Shown: positions 35,434-43,112 of the stretch, one piece after another
Layout: every line of letters starts with the position of its first letter
Numbering within the stretch: position 1 is the first letter of the stretch
From: Marinobacter nauticus
GTDB lineage: Bacteria > Pseudomonadota > Gammaproteobacteria > Pseudomonadales > Oleiphilaceae
Direction of reading: 5' to 3'
DNA: 64,000 bases
NCBI RefSeq assembly: GCF_003634635.1
Contig: NZ_RBJB01000002.1
Coordinates: 620,001-684,000 of the forward strand
Made by a program: the position numbers and the translations under genes
The notes under the pieces: generated by a model
The model's database searches: none
Told to the model about the DNA's origin: nothing
The model's input: only the letters and a program-made list of their open reading frames with translations

Positions 35434-35633
35434 CGCGCTATCCCCCACCCAATCAGGGCCCAGACCAGCCAGGCAATCAGCGAGACATTCAGAGCTGCAA
35501 AGACCGCGAAAACCGTGGCGATCGCTTTGCCGATACCCTCCTGGCAGCCTCTAACCCATATCCGGTGAAAGTGCATGAATGCACCGATGGTGATTGCCAG
35601 CGGCAGGAGCCACCAGCCGAGTGTTATGGTCAT
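35430..35633 (-). CDS. Small two-helix membrane protein
   Basis: 67 residues with two hydrophobic segments (GWWLLPLAITIGAFMHF and FAALNVSLIAWLVWALIGWG). It sits between the phosphoesterase and DUF4406 genes with 4-base overlaps on both sides. Function unknown. Confidence 0.68.
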   Translation of the reverse strand: MTITLGWWLLPLAITIGAFMHFHRIWVRGCQEGIGKAIATVFAVFAALNVSLIAWLVWALIGWGIAR

Positions 35634-36808
35634 GCCGCCCCCTTGAGCATTTCTGGCCGAACGTGAATCCGGGAGACTTCCCCAAGCTCACGATGATGGA
35701 CGATGGCCTTCGTATCCCGCTGAGCGCGGTAGCCACCCCAGTGTGCGTATGCGTCTTTTGCCGCCAGCGTTCGGAACGACTCGACGGTTACCCCGGCATA
35801 TTCCTTGAGGGCCTGGTGATGAACGTGCCCCATATACCAGTATCTGTGCTCGCTCTCGCCCCAATCCTTGGCGCGGTCTGTGGCCATAACGCCGGGGAGC
35901 GCATCAGGCTTGCAGCTGTGGCCGTGATGGCAGCCAATCAGAACCTTTCCGTGGCGGATGTAGTGGAATGCAGAGGGTGAAGTATCCACGATCACTCGCG
36001 GCTCATTCTCGTAGACGTTGTGAAGACAGATGGAAAGGAACATAGCGCCGGTATCGTCGTGGTTGCCAATCACGTTGATAACGTGCACTTCGCGGTGCTT
36101 GTCCAGCGCGCGTTCGATACACAAGCGCATCACCTTCACACCTACCCGCACCATCTTCGCGTAACGGCCATCCATATCCAGGCTGTGGCCGCTGCGCTGG
36201 GTCACGCCCTGCATATTGTCTGCGTGGAACCAATCGCCAAGATTGATCACCACCGCCTTATCGCTGGCCGGTGACCGGTCCACCAAATCGGCCATCGCTT
36301 CACAGTGAACACGCTCGGCAATTTCAAGATTCCAGTCCTCGCCAGTTTCTTCCGGCCAACTCAGCATGCCGATATGGGCATCTCCAATCGGGTAAACCGT
36401 CATCAAATCGGCGTTGATATCCTCTGGCCCGGATTTCCTGGGCTTTATCCTCGGGAGCGTGTCGGCCATACCTTCAACGGCTTCGCGGAAAATCTCGGTT
36501 TGGCGCTCGTGGTCGATATTGGATTTAACCCACTGCAACTTCTGGTTTCCGTCGCCATCGTAGAGGGTGGACGTTCCTTTCAGGTGGAAACCGTCAGGCA
36601 CAGGGCGCTTCATGTCATGTTCCGGGGAGTAGCCCTGCCTGGAAGCTCGGTTCTTCAGGCGGGCAATAGCCTTATCAACGGCTCGGCGGTTAACGCTCAA
36701 AGCCTGAGCGGCCTTCTTCTGAGAACCGTGCTTGTTCACCGCCTTGAGATATTCCTTTTCGCGGTCAGTCGCAAAGTCCAGCAGGGCTTCATCCAGTTTC
36801 ATGCTCAC
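35630..36808 (-). CDS. Metallophosphoesterase with N-terminal helix-turn-helix
   Basis: 392 residues. The N-terminus has a helix-turn-helix segment (KKAAQALSVNRRAVDKAIAR, about residues 31-50). From about residue 135 all calcineurin-like metal motifs occur in order: GDAHIG, NLGDWFHADN, VIGNHDD, CHHGH and MGHVHH. This is a binuclear-metal phosphoesterase or nuclease. Related HTH-MPE proteins are found in early regions of Pseudomonas-type phages, where the role is not settled; DNA processing in replication or recombination is likely. Confidence 0.88.
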   Translation of the reverse strand: MSMKLDEALLDFATDREKEYLKAVNKHGSQKKAAQALSVNRRAVDKAIARLKNRASRQGYSPEHDMKRPVPDGFHLKGTSTLYDGDGNQKLQWVKSNIDHERQTEIFREAVEGMADTLPRIKPRKSGPEDINADLMTVYPIGDAHIGMLSWPEETGEDWNLEIAERVHCEAMADLVDRSPASDKAVVINLGDWFHADNMQGVTQRSGHSLDMDGRYAKMVRVGVKVMRLCIERALDKHREVHVINVIGNHDDTGAMFLSICLHNVYENEPRVIVDTSPSAFHYIRHGKVLIGCHHGHSCKPDALPGVMATDRAKDWGESEHRYWYMGHVHHQALKEYAGVTVESFRTLAAKDAYAHWGGYRAQRDTKAIVHHRELGEVSRIHVRPEMLKGAA

Positions 36809-37179
36809 GTCCTCGCTGCTTCGATCAGTTCTCGAATCGTCTTCACCGCTTCGCCGTTCTTGATCAGCTCGCCGGCCGTCCGGTAAATCGTCCAGCCCAT
36901 GCGCTGGGCTTCCTGGTACTTCTTCAAATCCTCAATGAAGCCCTTGCCTCGCGTATGACGCCCACCCACCCAGGCACCGCCTTCAACTTCCACCGCCAGC
37001 ATCAAACCAGGCCAAGCAAAATCGAAACGCCAATCCTTCAATCCGGAATCCGCCAGCCTTTTACGAACGCCAGGGCCGGTGCCGCCAGTTGCCTCTGCCG
37101 CAAATCGGTATTCCCGAACTGGCGCTGGTAACTTCCGGGCGCGAATGTGAAAAGCTAGGGTTCGTTCCAGCTCGCTCAT
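36805..37179 (-). CDS. PD-(D/E)XK-like small endonuclease
   Basis: 124 residues. The core KDWRFDFAWPGLMLAVEVEG followed by GGRHTRGKGFIEDLKKYQEA gives the D...ExE...K arrangement and late GWTIYR strand of PD-(D/E)XK nucleases (VSR/DUF559-like). It may be a Holliday-junction or repair nuclease replacing RusA in this nin-like region. It overlaps both neighbours by 4 bases. Confidence 0.75.
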   Translation of the reverse strand: MSELERTLAFHIRARKLPAPVREYRFAAEATGGTGPGVRKRLADSGLKDWRFDFAWPGLMLAVEVEGGAWVGGRHTRGKGFIEDLKKYQEAQRMGWTIYRTAGELIKNGEAVKTIRELIEAART

Positions 37180-37547
37180 GCCGCCACCTTCACGAACTTG
37201 TACCCCTGCTCTACCAGCAGGCGCTGTGTGTTGATCACTCCTTCCAGGTGGTACAGATCACGCTCGGCCCGGGTGTGGGTCTTCACGTAACCACCATCCA
37301 GCCATTCGTGGCAGGCACTGCAGGCGTAGGCCGCTTCGTGGTCATGGGCTTTCAGGGCCAGGCCGGCGCCATTCAGGTGGGCCAGAACCGTGGTGGACGA
37401 ATCCCCGTTGCAGATGAACGGCACCCGCACCTGGCAAGGCTGGCCATTTGCGCTCTGGCGAATGGGCGTTGCCTTTGGCCGGCTGGAACGCTTCATCGGG
37501 GCCTTGGCCTTGAGCGGAGTCTTTCGTTTGAGAGGGCTACGCTTCAT
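37176..37547 (-). CDS. DUF1364 (YbcO-like) HNH-type nuclease
   Basis: 123 residues from the ATG at 37547. The N-terminal RSPLKRKTPLKAKAPMKRSS is a basic tail typical of the family; QPCQVRVPFICNGDSSTT, LAHLNGAGLALKAHD and YACSACHEWLDGG carry the conserved Cys/His residues of DUF1364 (E. coli DLP12 YbcO is a member). It is probably a phage recombination or repair nuclease. It overlaps the upstream gene by 11 bases. Confidence 0.83.
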   Translation of the reverse strand: MKRSPLKRKTPLKAKAPMKRSSRPKATPIRQSANGQPCQVRVPFICNGDSSTTVLAHLNGAGLALKAHDHEAAYACSACHEWLDGGYVKTHTRAERDLYHLEGVINTQRLLVEQGYKFVKVAA

Positions 37548-37776
37548 TGTTCCGCTCCCCGAATGCGCTGGCGGCATAAGCTGCCCACGTTGGCTTGAAC
37601 TCGGACTGCCGGTTGTCCAACTCCTGAATCCGGCCACCACGGGCAATGAAGGCCTCTGTATCACGGCGCAGTTGCTCGGAAATCTGTTGTTTGTCCTGCT
37701 TGCGGGTCTGGCCGGTGCCGATGCTGGGCGTATGCACTCGGGCCTTCATCACTCGCTTGAATTCTGCTCGGTTCAC
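37537..37776 (-). CDS. Hypothetical nin-region protein
   Basis: 79 residues, GTG start after GGGGAG. It is charged and helical (QISEQLRRDTEAFIARGGRI). Overlaps the DUF1364 gene by 11 bases. No family recognised. Confidence 0.6.
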   Translation of the reverse strand: MNRAEFKRVMKARVHTPSIGTGQTRKQDKQQISEQLRRDTEAFIARGGRIQELDNRQSEFKPTWAAYAASAFGERNNEA

Positions 37777-37779
37777 TGC

Positions 37780-38082
37780 TCAGTCTCCCCGGTAGTAGGT
37801 GCCCATCGGGCCGTGTTTGTTCTCGGTGGGGCTGGTGTTCAGCAGCTGGCGGCGTAGTCGTTCGATCTCGGTAGCCTTCTCGTTACATTCCAACCTGAGT
37901 TGTAGAATTAGATCCTGAACCGACAGAGCGAGATCTGCGTCTTTCGCGACGTAACCGCTACTCTCGCAATCAGGGCACGGCATTTCATGGAACAGGCCAC
38001 TAACGACTCCCCTGCCGTGGCAGGCCGGGCACGTCTTCAGCTCTACCTGCTGCTGGCGGAATGAAGGGCCAGATCTCTTCAC
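37780..38082 (-). CDS. Zinc-finger (DnaJ-type CxxCxGxG) protein
   Basis: 100 residues, GTG start with 4-base overlap. Two DnaJ-like zinc-binding motifs occur early: CPACHGRGV and CPDCESSGYV. A coiled-coil tail (LILQLRLECNEKATEIERL) follows. It probably binds protein or nucleic acid; specific role unknown. Confidence 0.7.
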   Translation of the reverse strand: MKRSGPSFRQQQVELKTCPACHGRGVVSGLFHEMPCPDCESSGYVAKDADLALSVQDLILQLRLECNEKATEIERLRRQLLNTSPTENKHGPMGTYYRGD

Positions 38083-38318
38083 GCAGCCTCCGGCTCTGGT
38101 GAATACCCGCCAGCGTTCAGACGGAACAATTCAGGGCCATCCGCCCGGCCAACCATCAACACCATTCCGCTGTCCGCCAGCCGGTGAAGCGATGCCCGGG
38201 AATCCTCGGCAGATTCGCTGATGCCGATCGCCACGTTGCAAACGGTCTGGGGCGGCTGCCCCACCAGGAACTCCAGAACCTTCTTGTCGAAGGCCCGCTG
38301 TTCAGTCAGGCTTCTCAC
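38079..38318 (-). CDS. Small winged-helix-like protein
   Basis: 79 residues, GTG start with GTGA overlap. The sequence FDKKVLEFLVGQPPQTVCNV and then LHRLADSGMVLMVGRADGP resembles a compact winged helix-turn-helix. Possibly a DNA-binding regulator; family not recognised. Confidence 0.6.
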   Translation of the reverse strand: MRSLTEQRAFDKKVLEFLVGQPPQTVCNVAIGISESAEDSRASLHRLADSGMVLMVGRADGPELFRLNAGGYSPEPEAA

Positions 38319-38491
38319 GGTTTCAGCCCTCCATCCAGTTGACGTACTGCTTCAATCCGGGATTCCAGCCACTGGCCATAGCGCTCGTCGGTTACAGGAA
38401 CCAGAGGGGCGGTGCAGGTGCCGAGCGGGCACCCTTTGCAGCCCGGGTGCTTCTGGCAGTGGTCGATAACGTCCTGGGGCAACTGGGTCAT
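38315..38491 (-). CDS. Small cysteine-containing protein
   Basis: 58 residues from the ATG at 38491 (ATGA overlap with the upstream gene; a longer upstream frame is not needed). It contains CQKHPGCKGCPLGTC, four cysteines that could bind metal. Function unknown. Confidence 0.6.
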   Translation of the reverse strand: MTQLPQDVIDHCQKHPGCKGCPLGTCTAPLVPVTDERYGQWLESRIEAVRQLDGGLKP

Positions 38492-38679
38492 GGCTTGCCT
38501 CCGCAGGTGAACGGAGCCGGGGAGCGGCGACGCGGCTGGTGCCATACGTCGCGCTCTTTGGGCTCAAGGGCCAGTTGATAGCGGGCGCGAGTGCAACCGA
38601 ATACCTCTGTCTCGGTGCGGTGAAAGCCCTCCGGCGTCACAGGTAGGCCGCGCTGGCAGCCGTCACATTGGTTGGTCAC
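38488..38679 (-). CDS. Small zinc-ribbon-like protein
   Basis: 63 residues, GTG start with GTGA overlap. CDGCQRGLPVT at the start and a lone Cys near the end. Basic (RRRSPAPFTCGGKP). Function unknown. Confidence 0.6.
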   Translation of the reverse strand: MTNQCDGCQRGLPVTPEGFHRTETEVFGCTRARYQLALEPKERDVWHQPRRRSPAPFTCGGKP

Positions 38680-38981
38680 GCCGCCACCCCCATGCCCTGC
38701 TCTTTCCGGCGTTCATCCGCCAGCTGGTCCAGCATCCACTGCGGTGCGTTGTGCACCTGGTAAACGTGCACGGTCTCCCCCGCCCTTTTCTCCGTCCAGT
38801 GGCGAACGTCCAGGCAGTAGCCCTCGGGCTCGTCTTTCCGGTAATCCCTCAGCCGGGCGGTAATTTCTTTGGCTGGGTGCAGGCCAAGGGCGTCGGTAAT
38901 GTCGAGCTTGCTGCGGGCCTTGCCGTCCAGCATCAGGCGCAAAACCTTGCCGGCAATGCTGTCGTTGCGTGGAAGTTTCAT
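38676..38981 (-). CDS. Hypothetical protein with winged-helix-like N-terminus
   Basis: 101 residues from the ATG at 38981 (ATGA overlap). SIAGKVLRLMLDGKARSKLD and ITDALGLHPAKEITARLRDY form a likely winged helix; VYQVHNAPQWMLDQLADERR ends the protein. Similar genes in Pseudomonas phages lie beside O/P, but I cannot name a function. Confidence 0.65.
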   Translation of the reverse strand: MKLPRNDSIAGKVLRLMLDGKARSKLDITDALGLHPAKEITARLRDYRKDEPEGYCLDVRHWTEKRAGETVHVYQVHNAPQWMLDQLADERRKEQGMGVAA

Positions 38982-39343
38982 GCAGCCACCTCCTTCTTCC
39001 GAGAGGTCAACGGGTTTACCCAGTCCATCATCCACAGCTGGGCGTCCAACGCCTGAACCGAAATCTGGTGGATCTTGGCGATCTGATCCTTTGAGCGGTA
39101 TGGGCTCAAAGAGGCCAGGCGGTCACGCTCTTTTGCGCATGCCACGATCAGGCGGCAGTCATCATCAGAAAGCCCTGGAACGTCCTGGCCTTCCAGAACC
39201 CGGCAGATTGCGCGTCGGCTGCACTCGAATTTCACCGCCAGGCGACGATCTGAAAGCTGGTTTTCCTCGGCCCTGGCTTCACAGCCAGCGATGTACTCTT
39301 CTGCAGCGGCTCTCAGCTTCTTCCCGTACTCAGAATGACTCAT
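38978..39343 (-). CDS. Helix-turn-helix protein following replication gene P
   Basis: 121 residues from the ATG at 39343, with GAGGAG before it; the same frame stays open far upstream inside the P gene but that part is not protein-like. SDRRLAVKFECSRRAICRVL is a clear helix-turn-helix. The C-terminal KDQIAKIHQISVQALDAQLW may be a second one. Likely DNA-binding regulator. Confidence 0.68.
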   Translation of the reverse strand: MSHSEYGKKLRAAAEEYIAGCEARAEENQLSDRRLAVKFECSRRAICRVLEGQDVPGLSDDDCRLIVACAKERDRLASLSPYRSKDQIAKIHQISVQALDAQLWMMDWVNPLTSRKKEVAA

Positions 39344-39854
39344 GGCTGGGGCGCTCCTCGATGAAACAGGCACGGCCGGCAAGGACGGCTTGCACGGTTT
39401 GGCTTGCGAGCAACCCGCAACGGCGGCGCTGTTCTTTCCGCCAGCCAGGCTCAGGCAATGCAGTCGGGAACACGGCATGTGAGCTGTAGGCTTCTGGCTC
39501 TGTGGCGAGTGACAGGATTTTGGGAATGTCAGGCCATTCGAAGCGGCGATCATTCCTTGCAAGGCGGCGTTTGAGTTTGTCAAAGATGACCTCCAGCTGC
39601 TCGAGAGAAAGCTTGCCAATGTCTTTGGCCCATTCCCGGCGAGTGGTCCGGAACTGGTCTTCGCTGTCGCCCCAGATGGTTTTGGTTTTCGACCTTCCAT
39701 AGATCGTGACCAATCTGCCGAAAAACATGGAGGTCTTGTCGATTTCTTCATCGGTGAACCTCCTAGTCTTCGAACGTGTTGCGAGCGTGGTTGAGGTCTG
39801 TGAACTGTCTGTCGAGCCCAGAGCCTGCTGAATGATCAGTCCCGCCTTTTGCAT
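39330..39854 (-). CDS. Replication protein P (helicase loader)-like
   Basis: 174 residues. The lambda-P-type core is TIYGRSKTKTIWGDSEDQF then REWAKDIGKLSLEQLEVIF and FEWPDIPKILSLATEPE, the pattern of phage P proteins (tyrosine/glycine segment, Trp-Ala, then a W-P-x-I-P-x-x-L motif). P brings host DnaB helicase to O-bound origin DNA. It starts inside the O gene with a 92-base overlap in another frame. Confidence 0.78.
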   Translation of the reverse strand: MQKAGLIIQQALGSTDSSQTSTTLATRSKTRRFTDEEIDKTSMFFGRLVTIYGRSKTKTIWGDSEDQFRTTRREWAKDIGKLSLEQLEVIFDKLKRRLARNDRRFEWPDIPKILSLATEPEAYSSHAVFPTALPEPGWRKEQRRRCGLLASQTVQAVLAGRACFIEERPSHESF

Positions 39855-40710
39855 TGCCTGTACCCCCTTCGCGTAGCGCCTTGCGCTTCATAGCCAACTT
39901 CGTCCAGTTCCTCCTGAGTGCACCCGGAGACTCGATATTCCCCTTCCAGAACGAGTCGTTCATGGCGAAGGCGAATAGCGCCTTGATCATCTGATCGGTT
40001 CGGTTGTCTTGCTCTCGCATCAGGCGAACGGTGTTTGCCCAGTTGGCCATGTTGCGATTAGCGGGAGCGTCCTGACCCAGACGGTGATCGATCACCTGGG
40101 CGATCATTTCCGCCAGCTCGAGATCAGCGGCGTAGCCGTATTGGGTGCCGGATTTATTCTGGATGGCTGCCCCCTCCCGGATTTTTGGAGAGGATTTCGT
40201 TGGGGAATTCTGCGAGGAAGAACACGCAGTGTTCTTACTTACTTTTCTTTTGTCTTTGGTGTGAACAGAATTTGTGTTCGTTGAGTGAACAGAATTACTG
40301 TTCACTGAACAGTTTTCATTATTACTGTTCACTGAGGGGGTAAAACGGCCCTTTGTGTCCTTCTTTGGAAAGCTCCATTCGGATGTTTTGGTGTTCACCT
40401 TGATGGGCGAACGGCTGCCCCCTAGCCGAATCACGACGCCGTATTCGATCAGCTGACTGAGCGCGGTATTACACTGCTGCCTGGTCAGCCCTGATATCTC
40501 CGCCAGCTGAGAACAGGCGATAACGTCCTTGGGCTTGCCCCACCCGTAGGTCATGCGAATAACAGCCCACACCACGCGCTGCTGAATCGATGTAAGGGGG
40601 TGACTGGCCAGGCCTTCCGCCAGCGCATTAACGACACGGCAGTAGCCTTCATCAAGGCGCGGCTCAGACACGGAAACCTCCGGCTTCAATTGCACTACCT
40701 CGCCCATCAT
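39763..40710 (-). CDS. Replication initiator O-like protein
   Basis: 315 residues. The N-terminal winged-helix domain of phage_rep_O reads LTSIQQRVVWAVIRMTYGWG, then CSQLAEISGLTRQQCNTALS and VVIRLGGSRSPIKVN. The middle is Ser/Asn/Lys-rich and very AT-rich between 40190 and 40340, a likely position for the replication origin inside the gene as in lambda O (repeats such as ACAGAATT / TGTTCAC occur there). The C-terminal part should bind P. Confidence 0.85.
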   Translation of the reverse strand: MMGEVVQLKPEVSVSEPRLDEGYCRVVNALAEGLASHPLTSIQQRVVWAVIRMTYGWGKPKDVIACSQLAEISGLTRQQCNTALSQLIEYGVVIRLGGSRSPIKVNTKTSEWSFPKKDTKGRFTPSVNSNNENCSVNSNSVHSTNTNSVHTKDKRKVSKNTACSSSQNSPTKSSPKIREGAAIQNKSGTQYGYAADLELAEMIAQVIDHRLGQDAPANRNMANWANTVRLMREQDNRTDQMIKALFAFAMNDSFWKGNIESPGALRRNWTKLAMKRKALREGGTGNAKGGTDHSAGSGLDRQFTDLNHARNTFED

Positions 40711-40787
40711 CCGGCCCTCCGCTTCGTGGCACGGCCGTGAGGCCTGTTAAACCACTGCCCATTGCTTGTCGGCATAAGTTGCTGCAT
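40707..40787 (-). CDS. 26-residue leader-like peptide coupled to gene O
   Basis: A short frame MQQLMPTSNGQWFNRPHGRA (then six more basic residues) behind an excellent AGGAGG site seven bases upstream, ending in a TGA that overlaps the O start codon. It is basic, and its job may be only translational coupling. Supported by the ribosome site and overlap, not by homology. Confidence 0.42.
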   Translation of the reverse strand: MQQLMPTSNGQWFNRPHGRATKRRAG

Positions 40788-40855
40788 ACTTCCTCCTATC
40801 TCGTCCACAGAACCCCGGTAGGCCTGCCAGCCCATGACCCGGGGTTTTGTCTTTT

Positions 40856-42067
40856 CTAGGCGGTCACTTCCGCCCGTTTCGGTGCCAACACTTCCCTGAC
40901 TCCGTTATGGTCAGCAGGGCTCACCACTCCATTTACTTCCAGCTCATCCATGAGATGGCTCGCCCGGGTGTACCCAATCTTGAAAACGCGCTGGATTCTG
41001 CTGATCGATGCTCGGCGGGATTCGGTAACGAGCTGCACGGCTTCGAAGTACAGCGGGTCAGCGCCCTCCCCCTCCCCATGCCCGGGCATGCCGGCTGATG
41101 TGTCCGGCCCGGATGCCATATCCACTCCGATCACCAAGGGGTCATCCTCAACAATCGCAGACCGATCCTCGCCGCCCAGCGCTTCCAACAACGCCGGAAT
41201 CATTCGCTCCAGCTCCAGAGTCATCAGGCAGAACCCGGCGTCGAACTTCGCCAAAGCGTCATCGGTATCAATGTCGTCCAGCTGCTCTTTCAGGGTGTCG
41301 CCGAACTTCACGCGGGTGATCGCCAGGGTTTCATCCAGGCAAAAGGAAACGTTGTCATCCCAGGTCAGAGCCACCTTGGTGACCTGCATCCCAGCTTCCA
41401 GGTGATTGCGTACTTCGTCTGCCTTCAGGTCCAGGCCGCGGGCAATGACCTTACCGCCGTCTTCTGAGGGGTCAGCCATCCAGCAGTCGGCGCCAAGCAC
41501 CGCCACATCGGGCAGATCAATGGTTTCGTTAATCCAGCCGGTGAACGTGAACGCCGGGCTTTGCTCAACAGCAGGCGGGCGTACAGGCAGGGATCCGAGC
41601 GACTTGCGCAGTGTGCTGGCGAAGTCTTCCGCCGCTTTGGCGCTTCCGGCATCAACGATCAGGTAACCGTTTTTCGCGGACAGGTAACCGTAGGTCTTGC
41701 GGTTACGCGGGAATGCCTGGGGTAGCATTTCCAGAATCACCTGTTCCCGGATCTCGTCTTTCTCTTTCCGGCGCACCTTTCTGCCCTGCTCGATCTCGAT
41801 GGCTTCGGCACGCTCTTCAACGAATTCCTTGACCACCGGGCCCGGTAACAGCTTCTCCTGGTGCTGCAGACAGATCAGCAGGTCGCCATTGGCAGCGTGC
41901 ACCAGCTGTTCACTGTGCTTGCCCAGCGGAGTACACCAGCCGCGGCGGTTCTGCTCTTGTGGACCACACGGCTTGAAGGCATCCGCCTGCAGTTTTTCCT
42001 CCAGCTGCTCGGCGGTGATCTCGATTGGCCGGGTGAAACGGAACATTCGGATATTTCTGAAAAACAT
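40856..42067 (-). CDS. rdgC: RdgC recombination-associated protein fused to an FtsK-gamma DNA-binding domain
   Basis: 403 residues from the ATG at 42067 behind GGGGG; a longer upstream reading is unlikely. Residues 1 to about 305 are RdgC: MFFRNIRMFRFTRPIEI, GWCTPLGKHSEQLVHAANGD, FPRNRKTYGYLSAKNGYLIV. RdgC forms a ring around DNA and controls RecA loading. Residues 337-403 match the gamma (winged-helix) domain of FtsK: DPLYFEAVQLVTESRRASIS, RIQRVFKIGYTRASHLMDEL, then NGVVSPADHNGVREVLAP. In FtsK this domain reads KOPS (GGGNAGGG). The linker is acidic. Such a fusion would direct RdgC to polarised chromosomal sites. It is an early gene, downstream of cro. Confidence 0.92.
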   Translation of the reverse strand: MFFRNIRMFRFTRPIEITAEQLEEKLQADAFKPCGPQEQNRRGWCTPLGKHSEQLVHAANGDLLICLQHQEKLLPGPVVKEFVEERAEAIEIEQGRKVRRKEKDEIREQVILEMLPQAFPRNRKTYGYLSAKNGYLIVDAGSAKAAEDFASTLRKSLGSLPVRPPAVEQSPAFTFTGWINETIDLPDVAVLGADCWMADPSEDGGKVIARGLDLKADEVRNHLEAGMQVTKVALTWDDNVSFCLDETLAITRVKFGDTLKEQLDDIDTDDALAKFDAGFCLMTLELERMIPALLEALGGEDRSAIVEDDPLVIGVDMASGPDTSAGMPGHGEGEGADPLYFEAVQLVTESRRASISRIQRVFKIGYTRASHLMDELEVNGVVSPADHNGVREVLAPKRAEVTA

Positions 42068-42156
42068 GTGATCCCCCAGTTTGTTGTTCCTCGAATCCGA
42101 AGGAGTGGCCTCATTAAGAAGCCACTCCCGGCTTCGTGCTCGTCTGAGCAATTCAT

Positions 42157-42492
42157 TTAGGCGGTGTCAGGGCCGCGTATACCGGTGGCGGCAACGCCAG
42201 CTGCACCCCCGGGCAGCGTCTCTTTTGCAGCTACGGTGAGCTTGGAATTGGAGCTACCGCCCCCGATCACGTGCACCCCGCCGGGTGACCCTGGCAATCG
42301 TTCCGGTTGGATCAGGTTTTCAGTTACTTCACCCAGGCCACAAACCGGAGTAGTCGCAGCGGATTGCTCCGCCGGAACGAGCTGCAGAACGTGCTCTTCG
42401 CTCACTTCCGCAGCAGCTGGCGCTGAGGCCAGCGAACACAACGCAAATACCGCAGAAGCCGATAAGAGAAGTGCAATTCTCCGTCGTGCCAT
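42157..42492 (-). CDS. Small exported protein between cro and rdgC
   Basis: 111 residues with a clear signal peptide (RRRIALLLSASAVFALCSL, cleavage near APAAAE). The mature part is short, with one Cys and Gly-rich segments (GVHVIGGGSSNSKL). It is unusual among lambdoid early genes. It might act in the periplasm against superinfecting phage or be an envelope signal. Start and strand fit the leftward early transcript; the codon use looks normal. Confidence 0.6.
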   Translation of the reverse strand: MARRRIALLLSASAVFALCSLASAPAAAEVSEEHVLQLVPAEQSAATTPVCGLGEVTENLIQPERLPGSPGGVHVIGGGSSNSKLTVAAKETLPGGAAGVAATGIRGPDTA

Positions 42493-42741
42493 CCGATGTA
42501 CCTCGTCGTCAGTTGCCGGGCTTTAAGGCGGGCCCGGGTTCGCCTCGTAGGTTTTCAACATGCAGCTTGTCATCGCTGGTGATGCCATTGGCATCGGTGA
42601 AATGCCCTCTTGGAAGGTTCCCGTTTTAAACGGAAAGGACACTTCCCGATGCCGGCTCCACCTGGAGCCAAACCACTGGTTGTTTATCCACCCCCAAACA
42701 ACCGGGTAATCCGCCAGCCCGAATTTGTTGAAATAAACTCA

Positions 42742-42993
42742 TCACGCTGCTTCTCCGTCACGCTTGCTCAGCGGGAGGCCGTCGGCAGGATGTGGGTAGA
42801 TATCTGGACGAAGTTCATGCGGCGTCACCGCCCAATCGACACTTCTCGATACAGGTATGACGAACTCCGCAGGAACGGCATGGTCTCGATTGAGCCAGTT
42901 CCAGATATATGGCTGCGATAGCCCGAGGCTTTTCGCTAAAAGTGTTTGGCTGCCTGCAATCGAAATGGCCTTTCTCAGGGCTTTCGTACTCAT
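42742..42993 (-). CDS. Cro-like repressor (YdaS-type HTH)
   Basis: 83 residues from the ATG at 42993 with GGAGGGAGG before it. The helix-turn-helix reads GSQTLLAKSLGLSQPYIWNW followed by LNRDHAVPAEFVIPVSR, the YdaS/Cro pattern. It is the first gene of the leftward early transcript from pR and divergent from cI, so it is the lytic repressor of the switch. Confidence 0.85.
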   Translation of the reverse strand: MSTKALRKAISIAGSQTLLAKSLGLSQPYIWNWLNRDHAVPAEFVIPVSRSVDWAVTPHELRPDIYPHPADGLPLSKRDGEAA

Positions 42994-43018
42994 CAATGCC
43001 TCCCTCCGCATCGGCACA

Positions 43019-43047
43019 ATAACAACACTAGTTGTTTTTGTTGTCAA
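43019..43047 (-). promoter_or_regulatory. pR-like early promoter (leftward)
   Basis: On the minus strand, -35 TTGACA (43042-43047), a 17-bp spacer and -10 TGTTAT (43019-43024). The hexamers are identical to those of the rightward promoter at 46147-46175. Operator sites cover both elements. Confidence 0.8.
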
Positions 43048-43083
43048 CAGTTGTTGTTGGACGCTTTTATAACATTTGTTTTA
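43021..43083. promoter_or_regulatory. OR-like operator array (three sites)
   Basis: Three 16-bp sites of the pattern AACAACA-NN-TGTTGTT occur at 43021-43036 (one mismatch), 43043-43058 (two mismatches) and 43068-43083 (weaker). Centres are 22 and 25 bp apart, about two helical turns. Sites 1 and 2 overlap pR; site 3 lies within the predicted cI promoter. This is the lambda OR1-2-3 plan. Confidence 0.75.
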
Positions 43084-43085
43084 AA
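43057..43085 (+). promoter_or_regulatory. pRM-like promoter for cI
   Basis: TTGGAC (43057-43062), a 17-bp spacer and TTTAAA (43080-43085), a weak promoter as expected for pRM, with an operator site between the two elements. Confidence 0.5.
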
Positions 43086-43112
43086 TTGGGTTTTTATGCA
43101 CTTGAGGTCGCA

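Noticed and set aside
42493..42741. A possible cII gene between cro and the exported protein gene
   Set aside because: One frame looks protein-like (PRGHFTDANGITSDDK) but has no start codon and an in-frame stop before it; a 23-codon ATG frame is too short to support.
42610..42921. A 103-codon open frame on the plus strand in the switch region
   Set aside because: It is antisense to the Cro-like gene, which has a strong ribosome site and HTH.
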